Part shown: positions 27,901 to 37,801 of the stretch, piece by piece
Numbering within the stretch: position 1 is the stretch's first letter
Layout: each line of letters begins with the position of its first letter
Program-made: the position numbers and the translations under genes
Notes under the pieces: model-generated
Database searches by the model: none
What the model was told of the DNA's origin: nothing
Seen by the model: only the letters and a program-made list of their open reading frames with translations
DNA from: JACRCG01 sp964524835
GTDB taxonomy: Bacteria > Desulfobacterota > Desulfuromonadia > Geobacterales > Pseudopelobacteraceae
Direction: 5' to 3'
Length of the DNA stretch: 64,000 nt
Assembly (NCBI GenBank): GCA_964524835.1
Contig: CAZGEG010000004.1
Location: 124,001 to 188,000, forward strand

Positions 27901-30900
27901 CATCTCCTTTCTCATGGAGCATCGGTTCATCCCCGCGCTTGCGGGGAACATTGGTCATATTCAGCAGCAGTAAGCGGCGCGCCCGGTTCATCCCCGCGCT
28001 TGCGGGGAACATATCAGGACATCCGCCGCTTCCACCTCTGTTTTCGGTTCATCCCCGCGCTTGCGGGGAACATTATAAAAAGCTCTTTGGCAATACTGAT
28101 GCACGCGGTTCATCCCCGCGCTTGCGGGGAACATGGCTGATCGCCTGCTCCACCGGCGTCTACCACCGGTTCATCCCCGCGCTTGCGGGGAACATACACT
28201 CTTCTTGTTTTTAAGCCAGGCCAGCGACGGTTCATCCCCGCGCTTGCGGGGAACATCGAGTTCTACAAACCAGTTTATCACTTGCGGCCGGTTCATCCCC
28301 GCGCTTGCGGGGAACATAGGAGTAAAGGGGTAAAACCTCACTCCTCACCCGGTTCATCCCCGCGCTTGCGGGGAACATTACTCAAGTGCGTCCACAATAA
28401 TGCCGGATAGCGGTTCATCCCCGCGCTTGCGGGGAACATGGGCTTACCTTTGTGCAACCTTCCACCAGCGTCGGTTCATCCCCGCGCTTGCGGGGAACAT
28501 TCAACCGATTTCTTAGCCATTCTATCCGATTTCGGTTCATCCCCGCGCTTGCGGGGAACATCGCCTCACCTATGAAGACACTATTGCGGACATCGGTTCA
28601 TCCCCGCGCTTGCGGGGAACATCTCTTCAGGAACTTGCGGACGCACGGATCATCCGGTTCATCCCCGCGCTTGCGGGGAACATTATGAATGAATTCCAGA
28701 CACCTGTTGAAGAGCCGGTTCATCCCCGCGCTTGCGGGGAACATTTCCAGGGCGATGATCCCATCGTTGCTGCAAGCGGTTCATCCCCGCGCTTGCGGGG
28801 AACATAATGATGGGCCTTGTGTGGTTGACTTCGCACCCGGTTCATCCCCGCGCTTGCGGGGAACATATGTTATCTCACCTCTCCGCAGATTCCGCCGCTG
28901 GGTTCATCCCCGCGCTTGCGGGGAACATAACAATATCGTTGATTTAACTGCTCTGTCCGGCGGTTCATCCCCGCGCTTGCGGGGAACATAGCAATTCCGC
29001 AGAGTCGATATCCAGCTCCATCGGTTCATCCCCGCGCTTGCGGGGAACATTAAGGGCTGGGCCCCTGCCGTGCCATTCAACACGGTTCATCCCCGCGCTT
29101 GCGGGGAACATTTTGAGCTCGTCGGGGCGATCATCGCCGCCAGCGGTTCATCCCCGCGCTTGCGGGGAACATGCGCGGTACCGGCCGCAGGCCGAAGGGG
29201 CCATCGGTTCATCCCCGCGCTTGCGGGGAACATGATCGGTAAAACTCAAACCCAACGGCAAAGAGCGGTTCATCCCCGCGCTTGCGGGGAACATCTCCAG
29301 GGGCGGGAGGTTATCGAACAACCCCCCGGTTCATCCCCGCGCTTGCGGGGAACATAAAAGTGTCCACGGTGTCCACCGTGTCCATGACGGTTCATCCCCG
29401 CGCTTGCGGGGAACATACCGGCATGGCGGTGCAGCGGCTGCAAAACTCCGGTTCATCCCCGCGCTTGCGGGGAACATAGGAAGGCAACATCGGCGAGATG
29501 CAGGCCACCCGGTTCATCCCCGCGCTTGCGGGGAACATGCCTGCCGGCCGGGCTGGAGTTCAACGTCCCGCGGTTCATCCCCGCGCTTGCGGGGAACATG
29601 CCAAAGGCATCCAGATCGGCGGCACCCTCGCCGGTTCATCCCCGCGCTTGCGGGGAACATGTCTATTTCCACTTCCCCTCCTGGCTCAGTCCCGGTTCAT
29701 CCCCGCGCTTGCGGGGAACATCCGCGCCCTCGGCGGCCCCGTTTCCTCCGGCGCGGTTCATCCCCGCGCTTGCGGGGAACATGGACTCTGCTATGTTGGT
29801 ATCCCTGCCAAGATCGGTTCATCCCCGCGCTTGCGGGGAACATAGGAAGGCAACATCGGCGAGATGCAGGCCACCCGGTTCATCCCCGCGCTTGCGGGGA
29901 ACATGGATTCAGAGAGGATCATGACGCGCTCGACAACGGTTCATCCCCGCGCTTGCGGGGAACATGACAAACGAATTTGTCAATATGGCGGCATTGTCGG
30001 TTCATCCCCGCGCTTGCGGGGAACATGACCTGTTTGCGGGTCAGGTAGTCGCTGGTGCCGGTTCATCCCCGCGCTTGCGGGGAACATGCTCGACGGCATC
30101 CGATATTGACGTCACAGATCGGTTCATCCCCGCGCTTGCGGGGAACATCGGCCGCACCTGGGCCGACGTTGCCGGGGCAACGGTTCATCCCCGCGCTTGC
30201 GGGGAACATCTTGCTACAAGCCTCGCTCTTAATGACCTGGCCGGTTCATCCCCGCGCTTGCGGGGAACATAGATTCTAACGGCTGGCGTTTGACCCGTCC
30301 ATCGGTTCATCCCCGCGCTTGCGGGGAACATAAGAGCCGTTTTGCGGTGTTATATTTCAATACCGGTTCATCCCCGCGCTTGCGGGGAACATGAGAACAT
30401 GTTCCTGGTGGTCAAACATGGTGCCGGTTCATCCCCGCGCTTGCGGGGAACATGATCATGAAGAGGCTGTTGCTGGCCATGACGACGGTTCATCCCCGCG
30501 CTTGCGGGGAACATCTCCCCTGGACGGTGCAGGTCGGCTGCCTGATCGGTTCATCCCCGCGCTTGCGGGGAACATCAGACAGTGCAGGTCGTTGAAGTCG
30601 GTGGGTCCGGTTCATCCCCGCGCTTGCGGGGAACATCCATACGAGCGTCCGGACACGATCCGGAGCCCCGGTTCATCCCCGCGCTTGCGGGGAACATGTT
30701 ACCCGCACCCCGATCACCTGCTGGCGCAGCGGTTCATCCCCGCGCTTGCGGGGAACATCTAAAAGCCTCAACCATGCCTCTGCATGGCATCGGTTCATCC
30801 CCGCGCTTGCGGGGAACATAACATGTTGAGCCAGCCGTTGATGGTGGCGAGCGGTTCATCCCCGCGCTTGCGGGGAACATTTCAATTCCTACGGGTCGCT

Positions 30901-33900
30901 GTGTTCATTTATCGGTTCATCCCCGCGCTTGCGGGGAACATGTTAAGTGAAGGAGACACAATATGAAAAAACTCGGTTCATCCCCGCGCTTGCGGGGAAC
31001 ATTGTTCTTGTGTCTGAAAGCGCGTGGATTCCAACGGTTCATCCCCGCGCTTGCGGGGAACATCGTGAAACGCGGCTTGAAACAACATTTGAGGGCGGTT
31101 CATCCCCGCGCTTGCGGGGAACATCCTATCTGTTTCGTCGCCAGAGGTTTAAGCGTCGGTTCATCCCCGCGCTTGCGGGGAACATGGTGCAAAACATGTT
31201 CTGAAGGTTGGAACTAACGGTTCATCCCCGCGCTTGCGGGGAACATACCAGGGTATCGTTGACAGGATCGCCAACGAGCGGTTCATCCCCGCGCTTGCGG
31301 GGAACATGCAACGATTTCCAGCCGAAGTAATCAATGACGCGGTTCATCCCCGCGCTTGCGGGGAACATCTGCTCGACCATGGATGTCTTCGGGCAGAGCC
31401 CGGTTCATCCCCGCGCTTGCGGGGAACATAAGCCACGTTCTGGCACGAGCTGGAGTTTTTTCGGTTCATCCCCGCGCTTGCGGGGAACATACCCAGACGC
31501 CGTCGGCGCCCACGGCTATGATCGGTTCATCCCCGCGCTTGCGGGGAACATGTCACGGCCTTCTTTCATTCTAGCCTGCAGCACGGTTCATCCCCGCGCT
31601 TGCGGGGAACATGCGGAGCTGCGGGCGGAGGCGTCCAGGTGCGTCGGTTCATCCCCGCGCTTGCGGGGAACATCTGATGGGTCTGGTCAAGCTGCGGGAG
31701 CAGGGCGGTTCATCCCCGCGCTTGCGGGGAACATGATATTGTTGCTGCGCGCCTGGACCAGCTGCTCGGTTCATCCCCGCGCTTGCGGGGAACATTCTGT
31801 CCGGCTGATTTTTTGACAGCCGGACAGCGGTTCATCCCCGCGCTTGCGGGGAACATGGACATAATCTCCCTGATAAAATTCAACCGCTCGGTTCATCCCC
31901 GCGCTTGCGGGGAACATGCAAGAGAAGGAAGTGAAGTATGAGCATGACACGGTTCATCCCCGCGCTTGCGGGGAACATCGGTCAGCGTCAGCAATAAGAC
32001 CACCATGGTACGGTTCATCCCCGCGCTTGCGGGGAACATGACTGGAATGCTCTGACATCAGTCAACAGCATCGGTTCATCCCCGCGCTTGCGGGGAACAT
32101 TCCACCGGCACGGCGGTCACCGACGAAAAGCGCCGGTTCATCCCCGCGCTTGCGGGGAACATAAGCGCTTGATCATGCGGCGGCCGTTGATCAGCGGTTC
32201 ATCCCCGCGCTTGCGGGGAACATTTGTCATCCCCTTGTTTCGCACCGCTGCTGGTCGGTTCATCCCCGCGCTTGCGGGGAACATCGGAGAATGTCCGGAG
32301 AAAGTTTTTTCGTTGCCGGTTCATCCCCGCGCTTGCGGGGAACATCATGAATTCAATAGGCAAGAACCATGCTATAGCGGTTCATCCCCGCGCTTGCGGG
32401 GAACATGTTGGCGCATCTGTGGAAGGGTGGCGTTGCGGCGGTTCATCCCCGCGCTTGCGGGGAACATAGCAGGAGTGAAAACAGCAGAACCACTACCATC
32501 GGTTCATCCCCGCGCTTGCGGGGAACATAGGATGCCGTTCACCCGCTGCCAGCGGATGCGCGGTTCATCCCCGCGCTTGCGGGGAACATAGCAGTTTTAC
32601 TTCTCGGTGGTATAGGCATAGCGGTTCATCCCCGCGCTTGCGGGGAACATTCATACCGTCTATACGGTTTCGGGCCCCGCTGCGGTTCATCCCCGCGCTT
32701 GCGGGGAACATGTCAATGCCGAGTTTGACGCCAAGAACCTCGACGGTTCATCCCCGCGCTTGCGGGGAACATACTCGGCAGACCTCACCGGTGCAGTAAC
32801 TGGCCGGTTCATCCCCGCGCTTGCGGGGAACATGCGGTCGCGGTGGCTGCGGTAACAATGCCGGCCGGTTCATCCCCGCGCTTGCGGGGAACATGTGCAG
32901 ATCAACAGTGTCGCCAATGCAAACGACGGTTCATCCCCGCGCTTGCGGGGAACATAAAATCTGTGACAGCTGTTCAACGTTGTGGGGCGGTTCATCCCCG
33001 CGCTTGCGGGGAACATGGGGATACGATCACGATCGCCAGCTCCGCCAACGGTTCATCCCCGCGCTTGCGGGGAACATTAATGCCGAACCTGCGCCACTAC
33101 TACCGCATGCGGTTCATCCCCGCGCTTGCGGGGAACATCAAGGTGTTGAAGTCTGTCCGGACGCTGGTCTCGGTTCATCCCCGCGCTTGCGGGGAACATC
33201 CATACGAGCGTCCGGACACGATCCGGAGCCCCGGTTCATCCCCGCGCTTGCGGGGAACATCTGCCGGGCCGTCAGCTCGAAGGCCTGGCCGACGGTTCAT
33301 CCCCGCGCTTGCGGGGAACATCCACCGCAGATGATCGCGCCCGGGTCGAAGCGCGGTTCATCCCCGCGCTTGCGGGGAACATGTCCTGAATTTGTTCTAT
33401 GTAACCATTTCATCGGTTCATCCCCGCGCTTGCGGGGAACATTCCACAACCTGTATATTTTGAACCTCCTCACCGGTTCATCCCCGCGCTTGCGGGGAAC
33501 ATTTTACAAAATAAGATTAGATGACTACATACTCGGTTCATCCCCGCGCTTGCGGGGAACATCCAGCCGTGCCGGTGATATCTGGCACGTGTACCGGTTC
33601 ATCCCCGCGCTTGCGGGGAACATCCGGACGAGGAGGAAGAGTGAGCAAGTGCGGCCGGTTCATCCCCGCGCTTGCGGGGAACATTTACCATTTCCGGACC
33701 AGGCGCCGACGTTGTCCGGTTCATCCCCGCGCTTGCGGGGAACATGATGCCGAGCATGAAGCTGATCAGCTCGGGGGCGGTTCATCCCCGCGCTTGCGGG
33801 GAACATTCGGCGCTGTTGCCGAAGATGTCGGCCATTTGCGGTTCATCCCCGCGCTTGCGGGGAACATGGGGGTCACATCGTGCCGGGTGCCGTTCGTGCC

Positions 33901-33928
33901 GGTTCATCCCCGCGCTTGCGGGGAACAT
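24995..33928 (-). CRISPR. Type I-E CRISPR array, 147 repeats, 146 spacers
   Basis: A 29-bp repeat occurs 147 times, counted by walking the period through the region. In the transcribed (minus-strand) sense it begins ATGTTCCCCGC and ends GCGGGGATGAACCG, like the E. coli repeat, with a palindromic stem GTTCCCCGC/GCGGGGA-type core that Cas6e would cut. Spacers are 32 nt except two of 33 nt (28867-28899, 32101-32133) and three consecutive ones of 31 nt (33383-33413, 33443-33473, 33503-33533). Variant repeats seen: 24995 (two changes), 25483 (one change), 27008 and 28900 (change at the last, spacer-adjacent base). Orientation is inferred from the repeat sense, the cas gene strand, and decay at the far left end. 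Confidence 0.98.
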
Positions 33929-33995
33929 ACTTCCTCTACTTCCTTAAAATCATTAAGCAAATTCACCATCAAAAATTCTACCGATTTTCAAGCTC
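33929..33995 (-). promoter_or_regulatory. CRISPR leader
   Basis: The 67 bases between the cas2 stop codon and the newest repeat are A/T-rich with a purine-rich end (minus strand AAGGAAGTAGAGGAAGT directly before the repeat). This is where new spacers are inserted and where array transcription should begin, although part of the promoter may lie inside cas2. An ATCAA core like that of IHF sites occurs at 33968-33972, but the rest of the IHF consensus is not matched. Confidence 0.75.
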
Positions 33996-34304
33996 TCAAA
34001 ATGGGTATTCTTCCGGATTTTTCCCCTCTTCCGGGAAGAATGATACCAGTTTTATACCATCCATCTCAACCGGTATCCGCCGGTTCGTCCCGAGCGTGAG
34101 AAAGTCAAAACCGGATTCGTTGTTCGAAGTCCAGGCCATGACAGCATTTCCTTCATCCAAGCCATCTTCAAGATTATTCCAGATCATCTCCCGCACTCTT
34201 CGGGTAACATCACCCACATAAACCCCGGCCCGCACCTCAACCAGCCAGAGGCCGAGTCTTCCCCGCAAACGCGGCGGAACATTTTCAACCACGATAACCA
34301 GCAT
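33996..34304 (-). CDS. cas2: Cas2, type I-E
   Basis: 102 residues from the ATG at 34304, with AAGGAGG eight bases upstream; the frame is open far into cas1, but that part is cas1 in another frame. It begins MLVIVVENVPPRLRGRLGLW, the typical Cas2e start, and has the I-E phrase VEVRAGVYVGD. Two Cas2 dimers' worth of Cas1 clamp a prespacer in the integrase complex. It overlaps the end of cas1 by 20 bp, so the two are translationally coupled. No exonuclease domain is fused to its C terminus, unlike some streptococcal I-E Cas2 proteins. Confidence 0.97.
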   Translation of the reverse strand: MLVIVVENVPPRLRGRLGLWLVEVRAGVYVGDVTRRVREMIWNNLEDGLDEGNAVMAWTSNNESGFDFLTLGTNRRIPVEMDGIKLVSFFPEEGKNPEEYPF

Positions 34305-35208
34305 CACCAAGCCCCTCCTTATTGGGTATGGCAATTTCGACCGCCTCTTCATGCGCCTTCGGTCGTTCCATCTCTCCTGCCGCCAGAACCTCTTCAATGG
34401 TGGGGATGATCTTATCCAACAGATGGCTTTGACGAAAGGCGTCCCGGCAGGCCAAGCGCACCTCACGCTCCGGATTGCGGGGATTCTTGCCGGCAATGCG
34501 GAAGGCCACCGGCACGACCGTATCAAACTTGAAGATGTCGGCAATGTCGTAGACAAACGACTGCGGCTTGCCGGTGTGGATAAAACCGACCGCCGGGGCA
34601 TACCCCGCCGCCAGGATGGCAGCTTCGCAAATACCATAGATACAGGCAGTCGCCGATGAGAGGCAACGGTTGGGTACATCGCCACTCTCCCATTCCGTGT
34701 GGTCATAGTTGCGATGTTTCCATTCCACTCCGTACTGCCTGCCAAGCAGTTCATACATCTTGCGCACCCGGACCCCCTCTATGCCACGTAACTGTTCGAC
34801 GCTTCGCCGCTCGGGAGGTTCTTCCTTAAAGCGGAGCGCATACATCTTGCGTACTACCTTCAATCTTGCTGAATCATCCAACGCCAGTTTGGCTTGATAC
34901 AACAGCCGATCCGAGCGTGCCCCACCCGGCTGCCCGGCAGCATACAACCGTACCCCGGCCTCGCCGATCCAGACCAGCAGACATCCGACCCGCGCCGAAA
35001 GAACCACGGCGGAATGGGAGACTCGGGTGCCCGGTTCCAGCATCAGGCACGCCACCGTACCGATAGGAATGTGGGTACGTACGCCAGTTACATCGACCAC
35101 AACAAAAGCACCGTCGATGACATCGAGATTTCCCTTTTCGATATAGATCACCGAAATACGGTCCTTGATCGGGATCGGCTTTAATGGGGGAAGTATTGGA
35201 TTGCCCAT
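34285..35208 (-). CDS. cas1: Cas1 integrase, type I-E
   Basis: 307 residues. The metal-binding residues align with those of E. coli Cas1 (E141, H208, D218, D221) at a constant offset of three: E144 in GIEGVRVRKMY, H211 in VGFIHTGKPQSF, D221 and D224 in YDIADIFKF. It therefore looks catalytically complete. With Cas2 it catalyses spacer integration at the leader end. It follows cas6e after 16 bp. The very long array shows that adaptation has been highly active in the past. Confidence 0.98.
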   Translation of the reverse strand: MGNPILPPLKPIPIKDRISVIYIEKGNLDVIDGAFVVVDVTGVRTHIPIGTVACLMLEPGTRVSHSAVVLSARVGCLLVWIGEAGVRLYAAGQPGGARSDRLLYQAKLALDDSARLKVVRKMYALRFKEEPPERRSVEQLRGIEGVRVRKMYELLGRQYGVEWKHRNYDHTEWESGDVPNRCLSSATACIYGICEAAILAAGYAPAVGFIHTGKPQSFVYDIADIFKFDTVVPVAFRIAGKNPRNPEREVRLACRDAFRQSHLLDKIIPTIEEVLAAGEMERPKAHEEAVEIAIPNKEGLGDAGYRG

Positions 35209-35224
35209 CGAGTTCTCCTATTTA

Positions 35225-35899
35225 TCATGCTATCGGCGCCAACGATAGTAGGCCAAGCCCCATGACCTTACCATGCCCGATCCCGTTTTGCAGCGCATCC
35301 CTGAATTTGTCCGGTTCAGTGACAATAAGCATTCCGTCGTACAACACAGAAAAAATACGAATTCCGTTGCCAGAGTGCTGCTTACCACCGAGCATCTGTT
35401 CCTGCGAAACCCGCACATCAAACCGTTCTTGCGACGGTTCTGAAAAATCAAAAGACGCCAGTTGCGGCAACGAGAAACCATGCATTTCTCCTTTCCGCTT
35501 CACCCATGCTTCCTGTTCCTCCAGTTGCAGCAACCCTTGCCGCTTGCCATTGCGGGAAACACACGGGTTAGCACGTAGTCTGAAACGAAAGCGCTTCCCA
35601 CCCTTGAGCGAATCGAGCTTTAGTCGTTCCTTCAGATCAATAGCCGAATCAGCATTTGCCAACCATCCCTTCACGCCAATGCCTGTCCAATCAGGGATAG
35701 TCCGGCTTTGCACGAGAATGCGCGGACATCCATCCGAATCCGTCTCCGGTTCATGCCTCCACAAAAATTCACCCTCCGGGCATTTCCTGTCTGGTGTGCT
35801 GAACGCCCGACAGAGAGTGGAATGGAGTTGGTAGGGATCGGACAGGTCGCGGCGGGCTTCCCGGCAACGTGGATCAATATGAATCCTATGCAGGTACAT
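35225..35899 (-). CDS. cas6e: Cas6e crRNA endoribonuclease (CasE)
   Basis: 224 residues from the ATG at 35899, chosen because AGGAGGT is six bases upstream and the sequence MYLHRIHID is the normal Cas6e start; the frame extends 41 codons upstream inside cas5. His26 in DPYQLHSTLCRAF is the position of the catalytic His in Thermus Cas6e. The C-terminal glycine loop GHGKVMGLGLLSL, typical of RAMP proteins, is intact. It cuts the array transcript below the repeat hairpin and stays bound as part of Cascade. It overlaps cas5 by 14 bp. Confidence 0.96.
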   Translation of the reverse strand: MYLHRIHIDPRCREARRDLSDPYQLHSTLCRAFSTPDRKCPEGEFLWRHEPETDSDGCPRILVQSRTIPDWTGIGVKGWLANADSAIDLKERLKLDSLKGGKRFRFRLRANPCVSRNGKRQGLLQLEEQEAWVKRKGEMHGFSLPQLASFDFSEPSQERFDVRVSQEQMLGGKQHSGNGIRIFSVLYDGMLIVTEPDKFRDALQNGIGHGKVMGLGLLSLAPIA

Positions 35900-36584
35900 T
35901 GGGCACCTCCTGCGGAAACGGAATCCATTCCGAACGCACGAAACGCGACCCGAAGCGCCGTTCGGCAAACGACGACAGCGGCTGATCCATCTTGAGCACG
36001 CCGGAACCATCCGCAGACTCATAGGAAACCAGGAGCTTCTCGGGATACTCTTCCCATTTCCTTTGGTTTCCGATCCAAGGCCAGCGGGCCATAACGTCCA
36101 TCAGCGGAGCATCCTGTAGCCCGTCAGCCAGCCAGACCGATTCGGATGGCACATAGGATTTGCGCCCTAAAGCAAGTGTCCAGAAAGGGTTTTGCAGGGC
36201 AGTGTGGATCTTTTCAAGCAAGGCGACATCTTTGCCTTCAAGACCCACCAGAAAACAAGCATCTGCGAGGTAAAAGCGCTGTGAGACCACACCTCCATCC
36301 TTGGCCTGTTTTCCGTCCGCCTTAATGATGGTGTCTGCTGCAGCGCAGCCCGCAGTCTGATAATCACGTTTGGGCACCCCTGGCCGGTCATGACGGACAC
36401 CCATCGTTAGACGAGTAAGCGGCTCCAGATCCGTCCAATTCTCTCGATCAATTCCCAACGCAGCAGCCAGCAGGCCGATGACTCCGGATTTGCTGGGCTC
36501 CTTGCCGGTATCGCGTTGGTCAAAACGACTGGTGGTGCCCCACGACTGCATGGGTCCCGCCAAGCGAAGTAACAATGTGGGCAT
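35886..36584 (-). CDS. cas5: Cas5e Cascade subunit (CasD)
   Basis: 232 residues, starting MPTLLLRLAGPMQSWGTTSR, with the I-E motifs PSKSGVIGLLAAALG and RHDRPG. It caps the 5' handle of the crRNA in Cascade. Three bases separate it from cas7, and it overlaps cas6e by 14 bp. Confidence 0.97.
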   Translation of the reverse strand: MPTLLLRLAGPMQSWGTTSRFDQRDTGKEPSKSGVIGLLAAALGIDRENWTDLEPLTRLTMGVRHDRPGVPKRDYQTAGCAAADTIIKADGKQAKDGGVVSQRFYLADACFLVGLEGKDVALLEKIHTALQNPFWTLALGRKSYVPSESVWLADGLQDAPLMDVMARWPWIGNQRKWEEYPEKLLVSYESADGSGVLKMDQPLSSFAERRFGSRFVRSEWIPFPQEVPNVPA

Positions 36585-36587
36585 GGG

Positions 36588-37748
36588 TTACTCCTGTGCG
36601 GCCACTAGGGCCTTGTCGAGAAGATCCTTCAGCGCTGGCAAGGTCGTTCCCAATCCATTCAGCTTGGCCTCAATGAGATTGAGAACAAATGTTTGTTCCT
36701 CACCACCAAATGCGACTTGCAGCGTCTGAGCCTTCCTGGCAAGCTCTTCCGCCGACTTTCTGGTCAAGGACTCATCCTTTTTTACCCGGATTGGCGTTTC
36801 AAAGGCATTGGCCAGATTGCGTGGTGCAGCATTGCGTCGCACAGTAACTAACACAAACTCCGGAGGATTATGGGCTGCGAAGGTGTTCTGCTTGCCAGTG
36901 GGTTCGGAAACCACAAAACCTTCCAGAAAAGCCCGCAGACCCTTGGCCGCCAGCTCCCGGTCATCCTGTAGATTCGCAACCAGTTTTTCCCAATCCACCA
37001 CAGCGTAACGGTAGAAACAGGCTGAATTGAACTCAACTGTTCCCATCATGTCGGCACCGGCGCTATCTTCGGGCTTGCGGTCGTCCACAGCGGTATAAAA
37101 GTCGAATTCGCGCTCTACCGAATGGGTCGAAATGGCGTGGGCAACCTGGCAGGCAGCGTTCTGGTTCTTCTCGGGCATGTCAGCAAGCATGCGTCCGAAA
37201 AGCGCCACATCAAGAGCCTTGCCACCGTTGAAAACTTTATCGAGGGCTTTCTTTAATTCGGGATCAGCACTCTGGGCAGCCTGCTTCTTGGCCTTACCCG
37301 GTTTTTTCCCCTCAGTAGGTGCGGTATCGGATGCAGTGATGGAATCCCACTTTCCGTGGATGATGTCGGCTATACCGGATAGTTCGCGTTGTCCCAAAAA
37401 CAGGAGATATTCGCTCTTGCCGTCTTCCTTTACCGTTAATTCCATGGCACCCAAAGCCAACCGCGCTTTTTCGTCCGCTTCAGATTCTAACCGGCCTTTT
37501 CCAACCAAAGACTTGACGAGAGCATCCAGAATACGTTTGGTGCGGAAAGCCACATCATCTGATGCAAGTGCGTTTTGTTCCACCAATCCCTGGAAATACT
37601 GCCGTACTGAGCGTTTGAGGCACTGGCTGGAGACGCGGGCACGGCGGGTGCCACCAAAAAGGGCATCCTTGGGAGCGCCAGTATCATCTCTATTCAGGTT
37701 TGACGGGGCAAAGTTCTGTAGGGCGTGAATCTCGATAATTGTTTTCAT
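36588..37748 (-). CDS. cas7: Cas7e Cascade backbone subunit (CasC)
   Basis: 386 residues. It opens MKTIIEIHALQNFAPSNLNR and has GGTRRARVSSQCLKR, both characteristic of CasC, which forms a six-copy filament along the crRNA spacer. Residues around 150-175 are Lys/Ala-rich (EGKKPGKAKKQAA), a low-complexity insert in the variable thumb region. Somewhat longer than E. coli CasC (363), mostly because of that insert. Confidence 0.97.
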   Translation of the reverse strand: MKTIIEIHALQNFAPSNLNRDDTGAPKDALFGGTRRARVSSQCLKRSVRQYFQGLVEQNALASDDVAFRTKRILDALVKSLVGKGRLESEADEKARLALGAMELTVKEDGKSEYLLFLGQRELSGIADIIHGKWDSITASDTAPTEGKKPGKAKKQAAQSADPELKKALDKVFNGGKALDVALFGRMLADMPEKNQNAACQVAHAISTHSVEREFDFYTAVDDRKPEDSAGADMMGTVEFNSACFYRYAVVDWEKLVANLQDDRELAAKGLRAFLEGFVVSEPTGKQNTFAAHNPPEFVLVTVRRNAAPRNLANAFETPIRVKKDESLTRKSAEELARKAQTLQVAFGGEEQTFVLNLIEAKLNGLGTTLPALKDLLDKALVAAQE

Positions 37749-37801
37749 TCGCTAATCTCCTTATTGCTGTTGGTTTTAGTGTCAGTTTCGTGGTTAAGGT
37801 T

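Noticed and set aside
25092..33747. Many long plus-strand open frames across the CRISPR array, rich in repeated phrases such as HPRACGEH and FIPALAGN
   Set aside because: They are the 29-bp repeat translated in three frames; the 61-bp unit lacks stops in several frames. No gene is there.
33971..33983. Possible IHF site in the CRISPR leader
   Set aside because: Only the ATCAA core fits; the TTR half is not at the required spacing.
34305..34754. N-terminal extension of the cas2 frame to 252 codons
   Set aside because: It lies inside cas1 in another frame, and cas2 has a strong ribosome site and family-typical start at 34304.
35900..36022. N-terminal extension of cas6e
   Set aside because: The extension is cas5 sequence in another frame; the ATG at 35899 has AGGAGGT and the normal Cas6e N terminus.
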